From: Candidatus Enterococcus huntleyi
GTDB lineage: Bacteria; Bacillota; Bacilli; Lactobacillales; Enterococcaceae
Assembly (NCBI RefSeq): GCF_009933175.1
Contig: NZ_MAEJ01000004.1
Span: 29,089-93,088, forward strand
DNA length: 64,000 nucleotides
Reading direction: 5' to 3'
Under the pieces are notes generated by a model. It did no database searches and had not been told where the DNA came from. It saw only the letters and a list, made by a program, of their open reading frames with translations. Numbering within the stretch: position 1 is the stretch's first letter; each line of letters begins with the position of its first letter. This document shows positions 43,499 through 52,336 of this stretch, in pieces. The position numbers were made by a program, and so were the translations under genes.

Positions 43499-44746
43499 TT
43501 ATTCATCTACTCGTAGGATAGCTGGTTCCTCCACTATAGCCTTGTAACGCATGGCAATCACAAGTGTAGCGACAAAGCCGATGACCGTCAATACAGCATT
43601 GTATAAGAAAACCGTTCGAATGTCCGACTCCGCCATAATTCCTGTGATATATGGCGTAATCATTACTGAAACAGAGGTTGCTAATGAATACAAGCTAGTA
43701 ATACGTCCTTTTCGCTGAGGGAAAAATTCTAAAATCAAGGCTAATCCCAACTGCCAGATTCCCCCTGCTGCAAAGATACCGACACACAATGAAGCAATCA
43801 CGAGACCGACAAAGGTCGGCTGCATAATCATATAAATTAAAGAGAGAGCCGTGATACCTGTACAAACTACCATCAATCCTGTTACGCTAACACCTTTTTT
43901 CACAATCATCGATGTTAAAAAGACTGATACAAAGGAACCAACACTAAAGACGCTAACAAAAATCAAACTATCCTGTTGACTCACAATATTCATCTGTTCA
44001 CCAAATTGAGGAATCCATAATATAAATATATTGAACATTGAGACCGAAACAAAAGAAAAGACTAGGAGGGCGATACCATCAATCTTAAACTTAACTCCTT
44101 TTGGTCCAGTCGGCTCCTCTGTTGTCGAAGCCTCCTCTTCTACCGTCGTCAGTGGTGGGAAAGGTTGTTTTCTCAAAAATAATAAATTTCCGAATAAGCA
44201 GACCGCACACAAAATAAAGGGCCAGCCATAATATAAATTCTCCGTAATAATAATTCTAGTCAAGAAAGGCAAAATAAATTGTCCAATCGAGATAAATGCC
44301 TTGTTCAAAACACTCAATGAGCTATTATCTTTCTCACTCGGATAAGCTTCAACTAGCGTTGGATACGTACTTGTATCCAAAAAGGCATTACTAAAACCAC
44401 CAAACATCGCCAAAAATGCTGCTATTTGATAATTTGGACTTAGCAGAATCCCTAGGAAAAAGACAAAATAGGACACAATCGCGATCATCACCGTTTTCTT
44501 TCGACCATATTTGTCTGAAAAATAACCTGAAAAATAAAGACTAATAATTCTACCAAAACCAATTGCACTCATAACCAACGTCACCTGAGTTGTCGAAGCT
44601 TGCCACTGGTCTTTTAATGCAGTCATATTTTGCGATAAAACAATCGCTGCCATTCCTTGAAAAATATAATTGAAATAAAGACTACTAAGTAGCGGGATAT
44701 AGCGTCGCTTTTCATTCGTTTGTTTCTCACTTGTGATATTATTCAC
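43499..44746 (-). CDS. MFS transporter (YdiM/YdiN-like)
   Basis: A 415-residue twelve-helix permease, a clear paralogue of the one at 38219: both share LYxNYxxxGxxxIxxSQN, ISxxxSGxxSDKxGRK and SFPxxxxxxNSSL-like stretches in the same order. It starts with GTG at 44746. It is divergent from the LysR gene, so LysR likely regulates it. A related substrate of the same cyclic-acid class is inferred. Confidence 0.85.
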   Translation of the reverse strand: MNNITSEKQTNEKRRYIPLLSSLYFNYIFQGMAAIVLSQNMTALKDQWQASTTQVTLVMSAIGFGRIISLYFSGYFSDKYGRKKTVMIAIVSYFVFFLGILLSPNYQIAAFLAMFGGFSNAFLDTSTYPTLVEAYPSEKDNSSLSVLNKAFISIGQFILPFLTRIIITENLYYGWPFILCAVCLFGNLLFLRKQPFPPLTTVEEEASTTEEPTGPKGVKFKIDGIALLVFSFVSVSMFNIFILWIPQFGEQMNIVSQQDSLIFVSVFSVGSFVSVFLTSMIVKKGVSVTGLMVVCTGITALSLIYMIMQPTFVGLVIASLCVGIFAAGGIWQLGLALILEFFPQRKGRITSLYSLATSVSVMITPYITGIMAESDIRTVFLYNAVLTVIGFVATLVIAMRYKAIVEEPAILRVDE

Positions 44747-44871
44747 TTAAACACCTACTTTCAAACACACTTACTTGTATCCTAGGATACCCGATTCGAT
44801 TCAGAAATACCAATGCTTTTTTCATTCCAATATGATAAAATTCATTTATCATTTCAGAGGAGAAGATAAAT

Positions 44872-45777
44872 ATGAATTTTCGACACCTTGAATATTTTAT
44901 TAAATTAGCAGAAAATGAACACATGAGACTCACTGCTGAACAACTCAATACTTCACAACCAAATCTAAGCCATGCGATTTCTGTCTTAGAAAAAGAATTA
45001 GGCGTAGCGCTATTCGAAAAAAAAGGGCGCAACATTTATTTAACTAGCTATGGAAAATTATTTTATGAATACGTTTCACCTGGATTAAACAAACTTTATT
45101 CTGGCAAACAAATGCTCCAAGAACTCGCTAGCCCTGAGACGGGACAAATCCAATTGGGCTTTATTTATACAATGGGATCCGTCTTAACCCCGACATTAGC
45201 CAAACAATTTTTAGCTGTACCAGGTAATGAACAGATTCACTTCCGTTTTTCTCAAGGCAACTCTTGCGATATGTTACAACAACTAAAATCTGATACACTC
45301 GATATTGCCATCTGCTCAAAAATCGATGACGATCCTGAGGTCCAATTTGATAGTTTAACTGAGCAAAAAATTGTCGTTGTTGTCCCAGAAAACCATCCAT
45401 TAAGTAGCAAAAAGTCCGTTTCTTTGGATGAACTCGCGGCCTACCCATTTGTCTATTATAACCAGCAAAGCGGCCTGCGTCCCTATATTGACGAGATTTT
45501 ACACGCTAAAAATATCCAACCAACCATCGCCTGTGAAGTCGAGGAAGACCACAGTATGCTAGGCTTTGTCGGCAGTGACTATGGTGTCGCCATCATGCCG
45601 GATATCCCTTCTATTTCGGCCTATCCAGTCAAAAAATTGCGCATCGCCGATATCATTCCAGCACGGCATATCTACCTGGCAACTAGGAAAAATAAAAAAA
45701 AGACCCCCGTTGTACAAAAATTTTACAACTACTGTTTAGAAAATAAAGAAACTCTACGAACAGACACATTAAAATAA
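44872..45777 (+). CDS. LysR-family transcriptional regulator
   Basis: A 301-residue LysR regulator. The N-terminal helix-turn-helix is FRHLEYFIKLAENEHMRLTAEQLNTSQPNLSHAISVLEKELGVALFEKKGR; the periplasmic-binding-like effector domain begins near residue 88. It is divergent from the second MFS gene. GAGGAG precedes the ATG. It is the only regulator in the quinate/shikimate-type cluster and is its likely controller. Confidence 0.9.
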   Translation: MNFRHLEYFIKLAENEHMRLTAEQLNTSQPNLSHAISVLEKELGVALFEKKGRNIYLTSYGKLFYEYVSPGLNKLYSGKQMLQELASPETGQIQLGFIYTMGSVLTPTLAKQFLAVPGNEQIHFRFSQGNSCDMLQQLKSDTLDIAICSKIDDDPEVQFDSLTEQKIVVVVPENHPLSSKKSVSLDELAAYPFVYYNQQSGLRPYIDEILHAKNIQPTIACEVEEDHSMLGFVGSDYGVAIMPDIPSISAYPVKKLRIADIIPARHIYLATRKNKKKTPVVQKFYNYCLENKETLRTDTLK

Positions 45778-45784
45778 AACAAAC

Positions 45785-45830
45785 AAGAAGGCTATGGCCG
45801 TAGTCAAAATCGACTACTACCATAACCTTC
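45785..45830. terminator. Convergent terminator between LysR and GH31 genes
   Basis: AGAAGG, TATGG, TAGT paired with ACTA, CCATA, CCTTCT, with small bulges, between converging genes. Confidence 0.7.
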
Positions 45831-45838
45831 TATTTATT

Positions 45839-48091
45839 TTACACTTTATATAATGAACCTAGTTCATGCTGCTCCATTCCTTCAATCATTTTGTTTCTAA
45901 ATAAAAGAGTCACATTTTTTAAGTTTGTAACTTGAACTTCATAGGAATCGCCAGCCGGTGTTACTGTTACCTCGCCTAATGAATGACCTTTAGTGTCAAA
46001 TACAGTGACTGTTTTTTCTTCTGTCAGCTCAAAGACATGGACAGTAATATCTTTACTATAATCATAGTCTGCTGTGTTTACATTTGCCCCTTCAACAATC
46101 AAACTATTCGGACGAGCTAATAATGGAAGTGAGAAGTAGTCATGGGTTTCATGATACCATTTGCCACCTACATAGCTTGCATTATTTAAATAACTTGTCC
46201 ATGTGCCTTCTGGAACGTAAAATGAAACTTGACCTTCTTCATTGAAGATTGGTGCAACTAATAAATCCTCACCGAACATATACTGCTTATCTATTGTATG
46301 AACCGTATAATCCTCTTCAAACTCTAAAACTAATGGTCTCATCATCGGAACGCCCGTTTTCGCTGTATTCACGGCTTCCTTATAAATATAAGGCATCAGC
46401 TTGTTCTTCAAACTAGAAAATTTCTGAGTGACCAAGGCTGATTCTTCCCCAAAATTCCAAGGAACACGATACTCGATATTCCCATGATAACGACTATGTG
46501 TTGATAATAAGCCAAACTGAGTCCAACGCTTATAAAGATCTTCTGATGTATTTTCTTCAAATCCTCCAATATCATGACTCCAAAATCCGAATCCTGAGAG
46601 AACGAAAGAAAGTCCTCCTCGTAAAGATTCTGCCATTGATGAATATTGTGATAAATTATCGCCACCCCAGTGAACAGGGAATTTTTGTGAACCTACAGAA
46701 GCTGAACGAGCAAAGACAACCGCATTGCCTTCTCCCTTAATCTCTTCTAACAGCTCAAAAACAACTTCATTATATAAATACGCATAATAGTTATGCATTT
46801 TTTCTGGATCAGAGCCATCATAATAAACAGCATCTGTAGGAATTCGCTCACCAAAGTCTGTTTTGAACGAATCAACACCCATATTTAATAAAATGCGTAA
46901 TTGGTTTTTATACCATTCTCTTGCTTCAGGATTCGTAAAATCAATGATCCCTTGTCCAGCTTGCCATAAATCCCATTGCCAAACAGCACCGTTTTCCCGT
47001 TTAATAAAGTAGCCTTTTTCTTTGCACTCTTTGAATACTTTCGCTTTTTGGCCAATGTAAGGATTAATCCACATACAAATCTTCAAGCCTTTCTCATGAA
47101 TCCGATCCAATAAGCCTTGTGGATCTGGGAACATTTCCTTATCCCATTCAAAACCACACCACTCAAATTCTTTCATCCAGAAACAGTCAAAGTGGAACAC
47201 ATCAAACGGAATTTCTCTTTCTTGCATTCCATCAATAAATTGCATAACCGTTTTTTCACTGTAATCCGTAGTGAATGACGTTGATAACCATAAGCCAAAT
47301 GACCAAGCTGGTGGCAACGCTGGTTTTCCAGTTAAATCTGTATATTTTTGTAGCACTTCTTTCATCGTTGGTCCATAAATGATGAAGTATTCTAGGATTT
47401 CACCTTCTACACTAAACTGAGTTCTCGATACATTCTCAGAAGCAACTTCAAACGACACCTTCTCAGGATGGTTAACAAAGACCCCATAGCCTTTATTTGT
47501 TAGGTAGAACGGAATATTTTTATATGATTTCTCACTACCTGTTCCACCATCTTCATTCCAAATATCAACCGTTTGGCCATTTTTAGTAAATGGTGTGAAA
47601 CGCTCGCCCATGCCATAAACCAATTCAGACGGATCAAGTGTCAACTGTTCACGCATGTAGTGTTTGCCATCATCAGAGGTAATCTCTGCTTGTGCACGAG
47701 GTTTTGATGAAGTGATTAAACGATTGTCTCCAAAAAATTCAAGCGTAAATGGTCCTTCCTTCGGTACACGTGCTTCTAAGTTTCCTGCCTTGAAACGATA
47801 GTCTTTATCTGTCGAAATCTCAATTTCTGCTGGATTTATAGCAGTTGCGTAATGAGGTGTCGCTTGATCCACGTCATGATGAGTCAAACGAACCTTGATA
47901 ATATCATTTTGCGGTGATTCTAAACGCAGAGTAGTCATTCCTAAATTTAATGTATCTCCACGTCGTTTGATTACTTTATAAGGCAGAAATAATTCTAAGG
48001 CCTTTTCTTCTACTCGATAATCGCGGCATTCTTCAGGATGGTTTAAGGTAAATCCATCTTTTGTTAGCCAATATCCTTCTGTAAATCTCAT
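45839..48091 (-). CDS. yicI: GH31 alpha-xylosidase (YicI-like)
   Basis: A 750-residue family-31 glycosidase. FHFDCFWMKEFEWCGFEWD is the YicI-specific (beta/alpha)8 insert. The nucleophile Asp lies in SFKTDFGERIP, and the acid Asp probably in HWGGDNLSQYSSM. The Cys/Phe/Trp set around FDCFW favours xylose over glucose at the -1 site, so it likely releases xylose from isoprimeverose-type alpha-xylosides. It is cotranscribed with a sugar ABC transporter. Confidence 0.92.
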   Translation of the reverse strand: MRFTEGYWLTKDGFTLNHPEECRDYRVEEKALELFLPYKVIKRRGDTLNLGMTTLRLESPQNDIIKVRLTHHDVDQATPHYATAINPAEIEISTDKDYRFKAGNLEARVPKEGPFTLEFFGDNRLITSSKPRAQAEITSDDGKHYMREQLTLDPSELVYGMGERFTPFTKNGQTVDIWNEDGGTGSEKSYKNIPFYLTNKGYGVFVNHPEKVSFEVASENVSRTQFSVEGEILEYFIIYGPTMKEVLQKYTDLTGKPALPPAWSFGLWLSTSFTTDYSEKTVMQFIDGMQEREIPFDVFHFDCFWMKEFEWCGFEWDKEMFPDPQGLLDRIHEKGLKICMWINPYIGQKAKVFKECKEKGYFIKRENGAVWQWDLWQAGQGIIDFTNPEAREWYKNQLRILLNMGVDSFKTDFGERIPTDAVYYDGSDPEKMHNYYAYLYNEVVFELLEEIKGEGNAVVFARSASVGSQKFPVHWGGDNLSQYSSMAESLRGGLSFVLSGFGFWSHDIGGFEENTSEDLYKRWTQFGLLSTHSRYHGNIEYRVPWNFGEESALVTQKFSSLKNKLMPYIYKEAVNTAKTGVPMMRPLVLEFEEDYTVHTIDKQYMFGEDLLVAPIFNEEGQVSFYVPEGTWTSYLNNASYVGGKWYHETHDYFSLPLLARPNSLIVEGANVNTADYDYSKDITVHVFELTEEKTVTVFDTKGHSLGEVTVTPAGDSYEVQVTNLKNVTLLFRNKMIEGMEQHELGSLYKV

Positions 48092-48100
48092 AAGTTCCTC

Positions 48101-48931
48101 CTATTTGACTGCCCCATCTGAAATTCCTTTCACAACGTGTTTTTGCAGTATGATAAATAAAATAATAATTGGTAAAATAACTATCACTAAAGCGGCTAGT
48201 GCGAGATGCCATTGCTTGTTAAATTCACCAAAGAAATAGAACATCTTAAGTGGAATTGTATACATCCCTTGTTTATTAACACTTAGTGATGGTAATAGAT
48301 AATCGTTCCAGAACCAAAGAGAATTTAGAACAATAATCGTAACTGTCGTTGGTTTTAGTAACGGAAAAATAATTTTCCAATAAATCTGAAATGTATTCGC
48401 TCCATCGATAATCGCCGCTTCATCCAATGATTTAGGAATTCCACGTAAGGCACCATAATACATAAAGGTCGCCATACTCGTTGCTAAGCCTAGATACATA
48501 ATCATTAAACCTGGACGATTTAGCATGCTAACTTTCCCGAAAAGTGAAATTAACGGAATCATAATCCCCTGAAATGGGATAAGTAGCCCAATCGCGATAA
48601 TAAAATAAATTGCTCCACTCAGCTTACTTGTATTTCTAGAAAGAGCATAAGCTGCCATTGACGAAACAAAGATAATTAATACTAATGAACCCACTGTGAT
48701 TAAAAGCGAGTTGGCGGCACTTCGGACAAAATCTAACTTATCTAATGCCATTGTATAGTTATCTAAGCCTAATCCTTTTGGTAAGCTCAGCGTATTTTGG
48801 AAAATCTCAGATTTTGTTTTAAATGAGTTGATTACAATTAGGAAAAATGGATAGAACCAAAGAGCTGAAAAAGCCAATCCTATCGCAATCAATGCTATCT
48901 TTTTATTTTTTCTTCTCGTTTTCGTTTTCAT
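48101..48931 (-). CDS. Sugar ABC transporter permease (MalG-like)
   Basis: A 276-residue permease with six helices. The EAA motif (YGALRGIPKSLDEAAIIDGANTFQIYWKIIFPLLKP) is the contact with the ATPase. Its ATG overlaps the stop of the MalF-like gene. No ATPase gene is in the operon, so a shared MsmK/MalK-type ATPase must serve it. Confidence 0.92.
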   Translation of the reverse strand: MKTKTRRKNKKIALIAIGLAFSALWFYPFFLIVINSFKTKSEIFQNTLSLPKGLGLDNYTMALDKLDFVRSAANSLLITVGSLVLIIFVSSMAAYALSRNTSKLSGAIYFIIAIGLLIPFQGIMIPLISLFGKVSMLNRPGLMIMYLGLATSMATFMYYGALRGIPKSLDEAAIIDGANTFQIYWKIIFPLLKPTTVTIIVLNSLWFWNDYLLPSLSVNKQGMYTIPLKMFYFFGEFNKQWHLALAALVIVILPIIILFIILQKHVVKGISDGAVK

Positions 48932-49797
48932 TAAGCACTTATCTCCTTTTTACGAGTGATTGAGATCTGAACCACAGATATCACTACGATAATTAGTAGA
49001 AAAATAATCGCTTTAGACTGGGCAAACCCCATTTTTCTCATAGCGAATGCTTCATTGTAAATGTTCATTGCTGTCATCTGTGTGGAATTATACGGTCCAC
49101 CTTGTGTTAATGCTAAGTTTTGGTCATAAATTTTGAATGCATTAGATAAAGTTAAGAATAGCGTCACAGTAAACGCTGGCATTAACATTGGTAATTTAAT
49201 TCTTAAGAATGTCTGCATTGGTGAAGCCCCATCCATGTCTGCGGCTTCCAAGATTTCTTCAGGAATGTTGTTTAAAAATGAAACATAAATCAACATCATG
49301 TAACCACTCATCTGCCAAACAAAAAGCATTACTAAGCCCCAAAAACCAGTCTCAGGTGTACTTAACCAGCCTTTGAAAAAGCCGATACCACTTAAATCGC
49401 CGATTGTTTCAAATGCTTTGTTAAAAATAAACTGCCAGATAAACCCTAGAATAATTCCACCAATTAAGTTAGGCATAAAAAAGATTGTTCTGAAAAAAGT
49501 TGTCCATCGGCCTAATTTTTGTGTAACTAAAGTGGCTAACATTAGAGCAATGACATTAATTAATACGACACTTACGATAGAAAATTTAGCCGTAAAAATT
49601 AAACTATCCATAAATCCTTGATCCTTAAAAGCTCGTATGTAGTTATCTAATCCCACAAATTGACCTACTGTGTTCCCATTCCAATCAGTCAATGAATAAT
49701 ACGAGCCAACCAAAAGTGGTACAAATAATACGAGTGCTAATCCCAATAATGCTGGAAGTAATAATAGCCAAAAAGATTTTGATTTATTTGTTAACAT
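48931..49797 (-). CDS. Sugar ABC transporter permease (MalF-like)
   Basis: A 288-residue permease with six helices and the EAA motif LNNIPEEILEAADMDGASPMQTFLRIKLPMLMP near residue 180. It lies 56 bases after the binding-protein gene. It pairs with the MalG-like subunit in uptake of an oligosaccharide, probably an alpha-xyloside or alpha-glucoside. Confidence 0.92.
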   Translation of the reverse strand: MLTNKSKSFWLLLLPALLGLALVLFVPLLVGSYYSLTDWNGNTVGQFVGLDNYIRAFKDQGFMDSLIFTAKFSIVSVVLINVIALMLATLVTQKLGRWTTFFRTIFFMPNLIGGIILGFIWQFIFNKAFETIGDLSGIGFFKGWLSTPETGFWGLVMLFVWQMSGYMMLIYVSFLNNIPEEILEAADMDGASPMQTFLRIKLPMLMPAFTVTLFLTLSNAFKIYDQNLALTQGGPYNSTQMTAMNIYNEAFAMRKMGFAQSKAIIFLLIIVVISVVQISITRKKEISA

Positions 49798-49853
49798 ACT
49801 TGTCCCTCCTTCAATAAAACATAAGGGAGGAGAATTTCCTCCCTTAAAAACAA

Positions 49854-51128
49854 TTACTTACGTTCGTCATTCCACGTTGTTGTTATCGTCTTAGCAAAAT
49901 CATCCCATGTAATTTGATCTGCTGTATAGGCTTGCACTTGAACGCCAATAACATTTTGACCGAACCCATCAGGGTAAGAATTATGCGCCCAAGGAACTGT
50001 TTTTCCATCTGCTAAGTACGTATAAATTTTATTAGATAGTGGGTCTTTGATATCGTCACTAGCAAAGTTTGTGTAGGCTGGAATAAAATCGAAATCGTTA
50101 ATAATTGAATCCATCGCCTCTTTATCCGTATACATCCAGTTTAAGAAGTCGATAGATGCGTCAATCACAGCTTGATCTTTGTCTTTATTTACACCCCAGT
50201 ACCAGGCTGGTCCAGCAACAATTTTTCCTTCAGTTTCACTTTCAACAAACATCGGAATAATATCTAACTTTTCTTTAGCAAATGATTCATCCAAGCTGTT
50301 CAATGTTGGTACAATCCAGTTTCCTTGATGAACAATCGCTGTTTTCCCACCAGCAAATAGTTCTTCAACAGACGTACTATAATCCATTGATTCAAGAGCT
50401 GATGCATTATATTTAGATGCTAAATCCAGGTAACTTTGCATTTGTTTACTATAGTCGAACTTTAATTCTTTAGCGTCATATGTTTCAACTAAGCTGTCAG
50501 AAAACTCTGGAGCAATAAAGTTTGAACTAAATTGACTTGTTACCCATGTTTCTCCGCCACTAAAAGCAAAGACACCTTCTAAACCTAATTCTTCTTTTTT
50601 AGAATCTAACGTTTTGACCGCGCTTTCAAAATCAGCGAACGATTGAATACTTTCTACATCAATTCCAGCTTTTTCAAAGATTTCTTTATTAACCAACCAG
50701 CCATAGCCTTCGATGTTCATTGGCACTCCTAATACCTTATCATTTAGCGTAGCGCCTTCTAAAGTACCTTCGATCGCATTTTTAGCTAAGTCCGTATCTG
50801 TTAAATCGTATAATTTATGTTCCCACGTTTGTGCATCGGATAACCCACCTAGCATAAACACATCTGGCTCATCACCAGAAGAGAATTTCGATTGCATTGC
50901 AGCCGTTGCATCTGTTCCGCCACCAACCGTTGTCATATTGATTTTTACATCTGGATGGCTTTTTTCATATTTCTCAACCAATGCATCCATCTGTTCCGCC
51001 GTTTCTGTCTTAATGTTGAATACTTCTAGCGTGGTTTTCCCTTTGTCCGACGATCCTTCCGAACTACCACAAGCAGATAAAGCAAGCATTCCTAAGATAG
51101 CCGTTGAAACCAATAATAATTTTTTCAT
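49854..51128 (-). CDS. Sugar ABC transporter substrate-binding lipoprotein
   Basis: A 424-residue extracellular solute-binding protein (family 1). The signal MKKLLLVSTAILGMLALSAC contains the lipobox LSAC. The mature protein binds sugar in the cleft of two lobes. It is first in the operon, preceded by a promoter (TTACAT, 17 bp, TATAAT on the minus strand) that overlaps a perfect cre site, and is divergent from the AraC gene. Confidence 0.92.
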   Translation of the reverse strand: MKKLLLVSTAILGMLALSACGSSEGSSDKGKTTLEVFNIKTETAEQMDALVEKYEKSHPDVKINMTTVGGGTDATAAMQSKFSSGDEPDVFMLGGLSDAQTWEHKLYDLTDTDLAKNAIEGTLEGATLNDKVLGVPMNIEGYGWLVNKEIFEKAGIDVESIQSFADFESAVKTLDSKKEELGLEGVFAFSGGETWVTSQFSSNFIAPEFSDSLVETYDAKELKFDYSKQMQSYLDLASKYNASALESMDYSTSVEELFAGGKTAIVHQGNWIVPTLNSLDESFAKEKLDIIPMFVESETEGKIVAGPAWYWGVNKDKDQAVIDASIDFLNWMYTDKEAMDSIINDFDFIPAYTNFASDDIKDPLSNKIYTYLADGKTVPWAHNSYPDGFGQNVIGVQVQAYTADQITWDDFAKTITTTWNDERK

Positions 51129-51189
51129 CTTTTGTCCTCCTAGTTTTTCTTCTTAGGTACATTTTCATTATAGAGTCACTTATGATAGA

Positions 51190-51204
51190 ATGTAATCGCT
51201 ATCT
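51190..51204. promoter_or_regulatory. Catabolite-response element (cre)
   Basis: ATGTAATCGCTATCT matches WTGNAANCGNWNNCW at every position. It lies between the binding-protein gene and the AraC gene and overlaps the -35 of the former, so CcpA would repress the operon when glucose is present. Confidence 0.75.
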
Positions 51205-51256
51205 TAATTTAAATACATTAAAATATTGATATTTTTAAAAAAGGAGACAAAATATA

Positions 51257-52198
51257 ATGGAAAATTTTATTTTCACACCTAATCCCAGTGAAGAAGATAT
51301 TGACCCTTCCTTAAAAGAAATTACTGAACATGGAAATAGTTTATTTCCTTTTGCTATTCATTTTACAAACCATGATCAAAAACAACCGATTATGATTCAT
51401 ACTCACTGGCATCGGGAACTTGAAATTTTATACATCACTAGCGGCAGAATGGAAGTTATCATTGAAGGAAACCATTTTATTGCTACGGAAGGCGATATCT
51501 TACTCGTTCCACCAAATCTTTTACATGGAGCAATTAACTATCAGCAATCAGCCTGCGCCTTTTTTGCGATTGTTTTTGATTCATTCTTTATTAATAGCCA
51601 TCTGTCAGATTTAATTCAGCAATCCTATTTCGATCCTATATTAAATTACACGACACAACATATTGTCCATGCAACAAGTGAACTCGAAAATATTGATTTG
51701 TTGCAGACTCATGCGTCTGAATTAATTGAATCTTTTGCTATAAAAAAACCCTATTTCGAATTAACCATAAAAGCTCATCTTCTTCTATTCTTTCAACAAT
51801 TATATGAAGCAAAGGACACTCTATTTCATTTTGAACGTGGTGTCGAGCAAAAAGATGATTTAACTTCTTATAAATGTAAAAAAGTTTTGCTTTATTTAGA
51901 AGAGAATTATAAGAATCATATTTCTTTGGAAGATATAAGTAATCATATTGGTTTCAGCAGAGAGCATTTTTGCCGCTTCTTTAAGCAAAATTTTCAACTC
52001 TCATTTTTCACTTATCTGAATAGCATGCGCGTCAAAAAAGCTGAGTACTTATTAATAAATACTCAGCTCAAGATTATTGATATTGCTTTAGAAAGTGGCT
52101 TCGAAAATTCCAACTACTTTACCACAGTTTTCAAAAAAGAAACAGGCCTAACACCGACTGCTTATAGAAAAAATCCTAATAATGTCACACTTTTATAG
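51257..52198 (+). CDS. AraC-family transcriptional regulator
   Basis: A 313-residue regulator with an N-terminal cupin sugar-binding domain (HTHWHRELEILYITSGRMEVIIEGNHF, residues ~40-70) and a C-terminal double helix-turn-helix (residues ~210-305; ISLEDISNHIGFSREHFCRFFKQ and IIDIALESGFENSNYFTTVFKKETGLTPTAYRK). It is divergent from the sugar ABC/GH31 operon and is its likely activator. Confidence 0.92.
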   Translation: MENFIFTPNPSEEDIDPSLKEITEHGNSLFPFAIHFTNHDQKQPIMIHTHWHRELEILYITSGRMEVIIEGNHFIATEGDILLVPPNLLHGAINYQQSACAFFAIVFDSFFINSHLSDLIQQSYFDPILNYTTQHIVHATSELENIDLLQTHASELIESFAIKKPYFELTIKAHLLLFFQQLYEAKDTLFHFERGVEQKDDLTSYKCKKVLLYLEENYKNHISLEDISNHIGFSREHFCRFFKQNFQLSFFTYLNSMRVKKAEYLLINTQLKIIDIALESGFENSNYFTTVFKKETGLTPTAYRKNPNNVTLL

Positions 52199-52233
52199 CT
52201 GAAAGCTAGTGATGTATCACGTTCATTTTCGAT

Positions 52234-52277
52234 AAAAAAGGAGCTCTCTTCACTAAATTAAAGAGGTCTCCTTTTTT
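52234..52277. terminator. Bidirectional terminator between AraC and GH13 genes
   Basis: AAAAAAGGAG and CTCCTTTTTT form a perfect 10-bp stem with TCTT/AAGA inside, so both strands end in a U-tract. Confidence 0.88.
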
Positions 52278-52336
52278 ATATACTCATTCTAATAAGCCAA
52301 AGAAATCATCTGAAGATATCTTCTATCTCACTTTTT

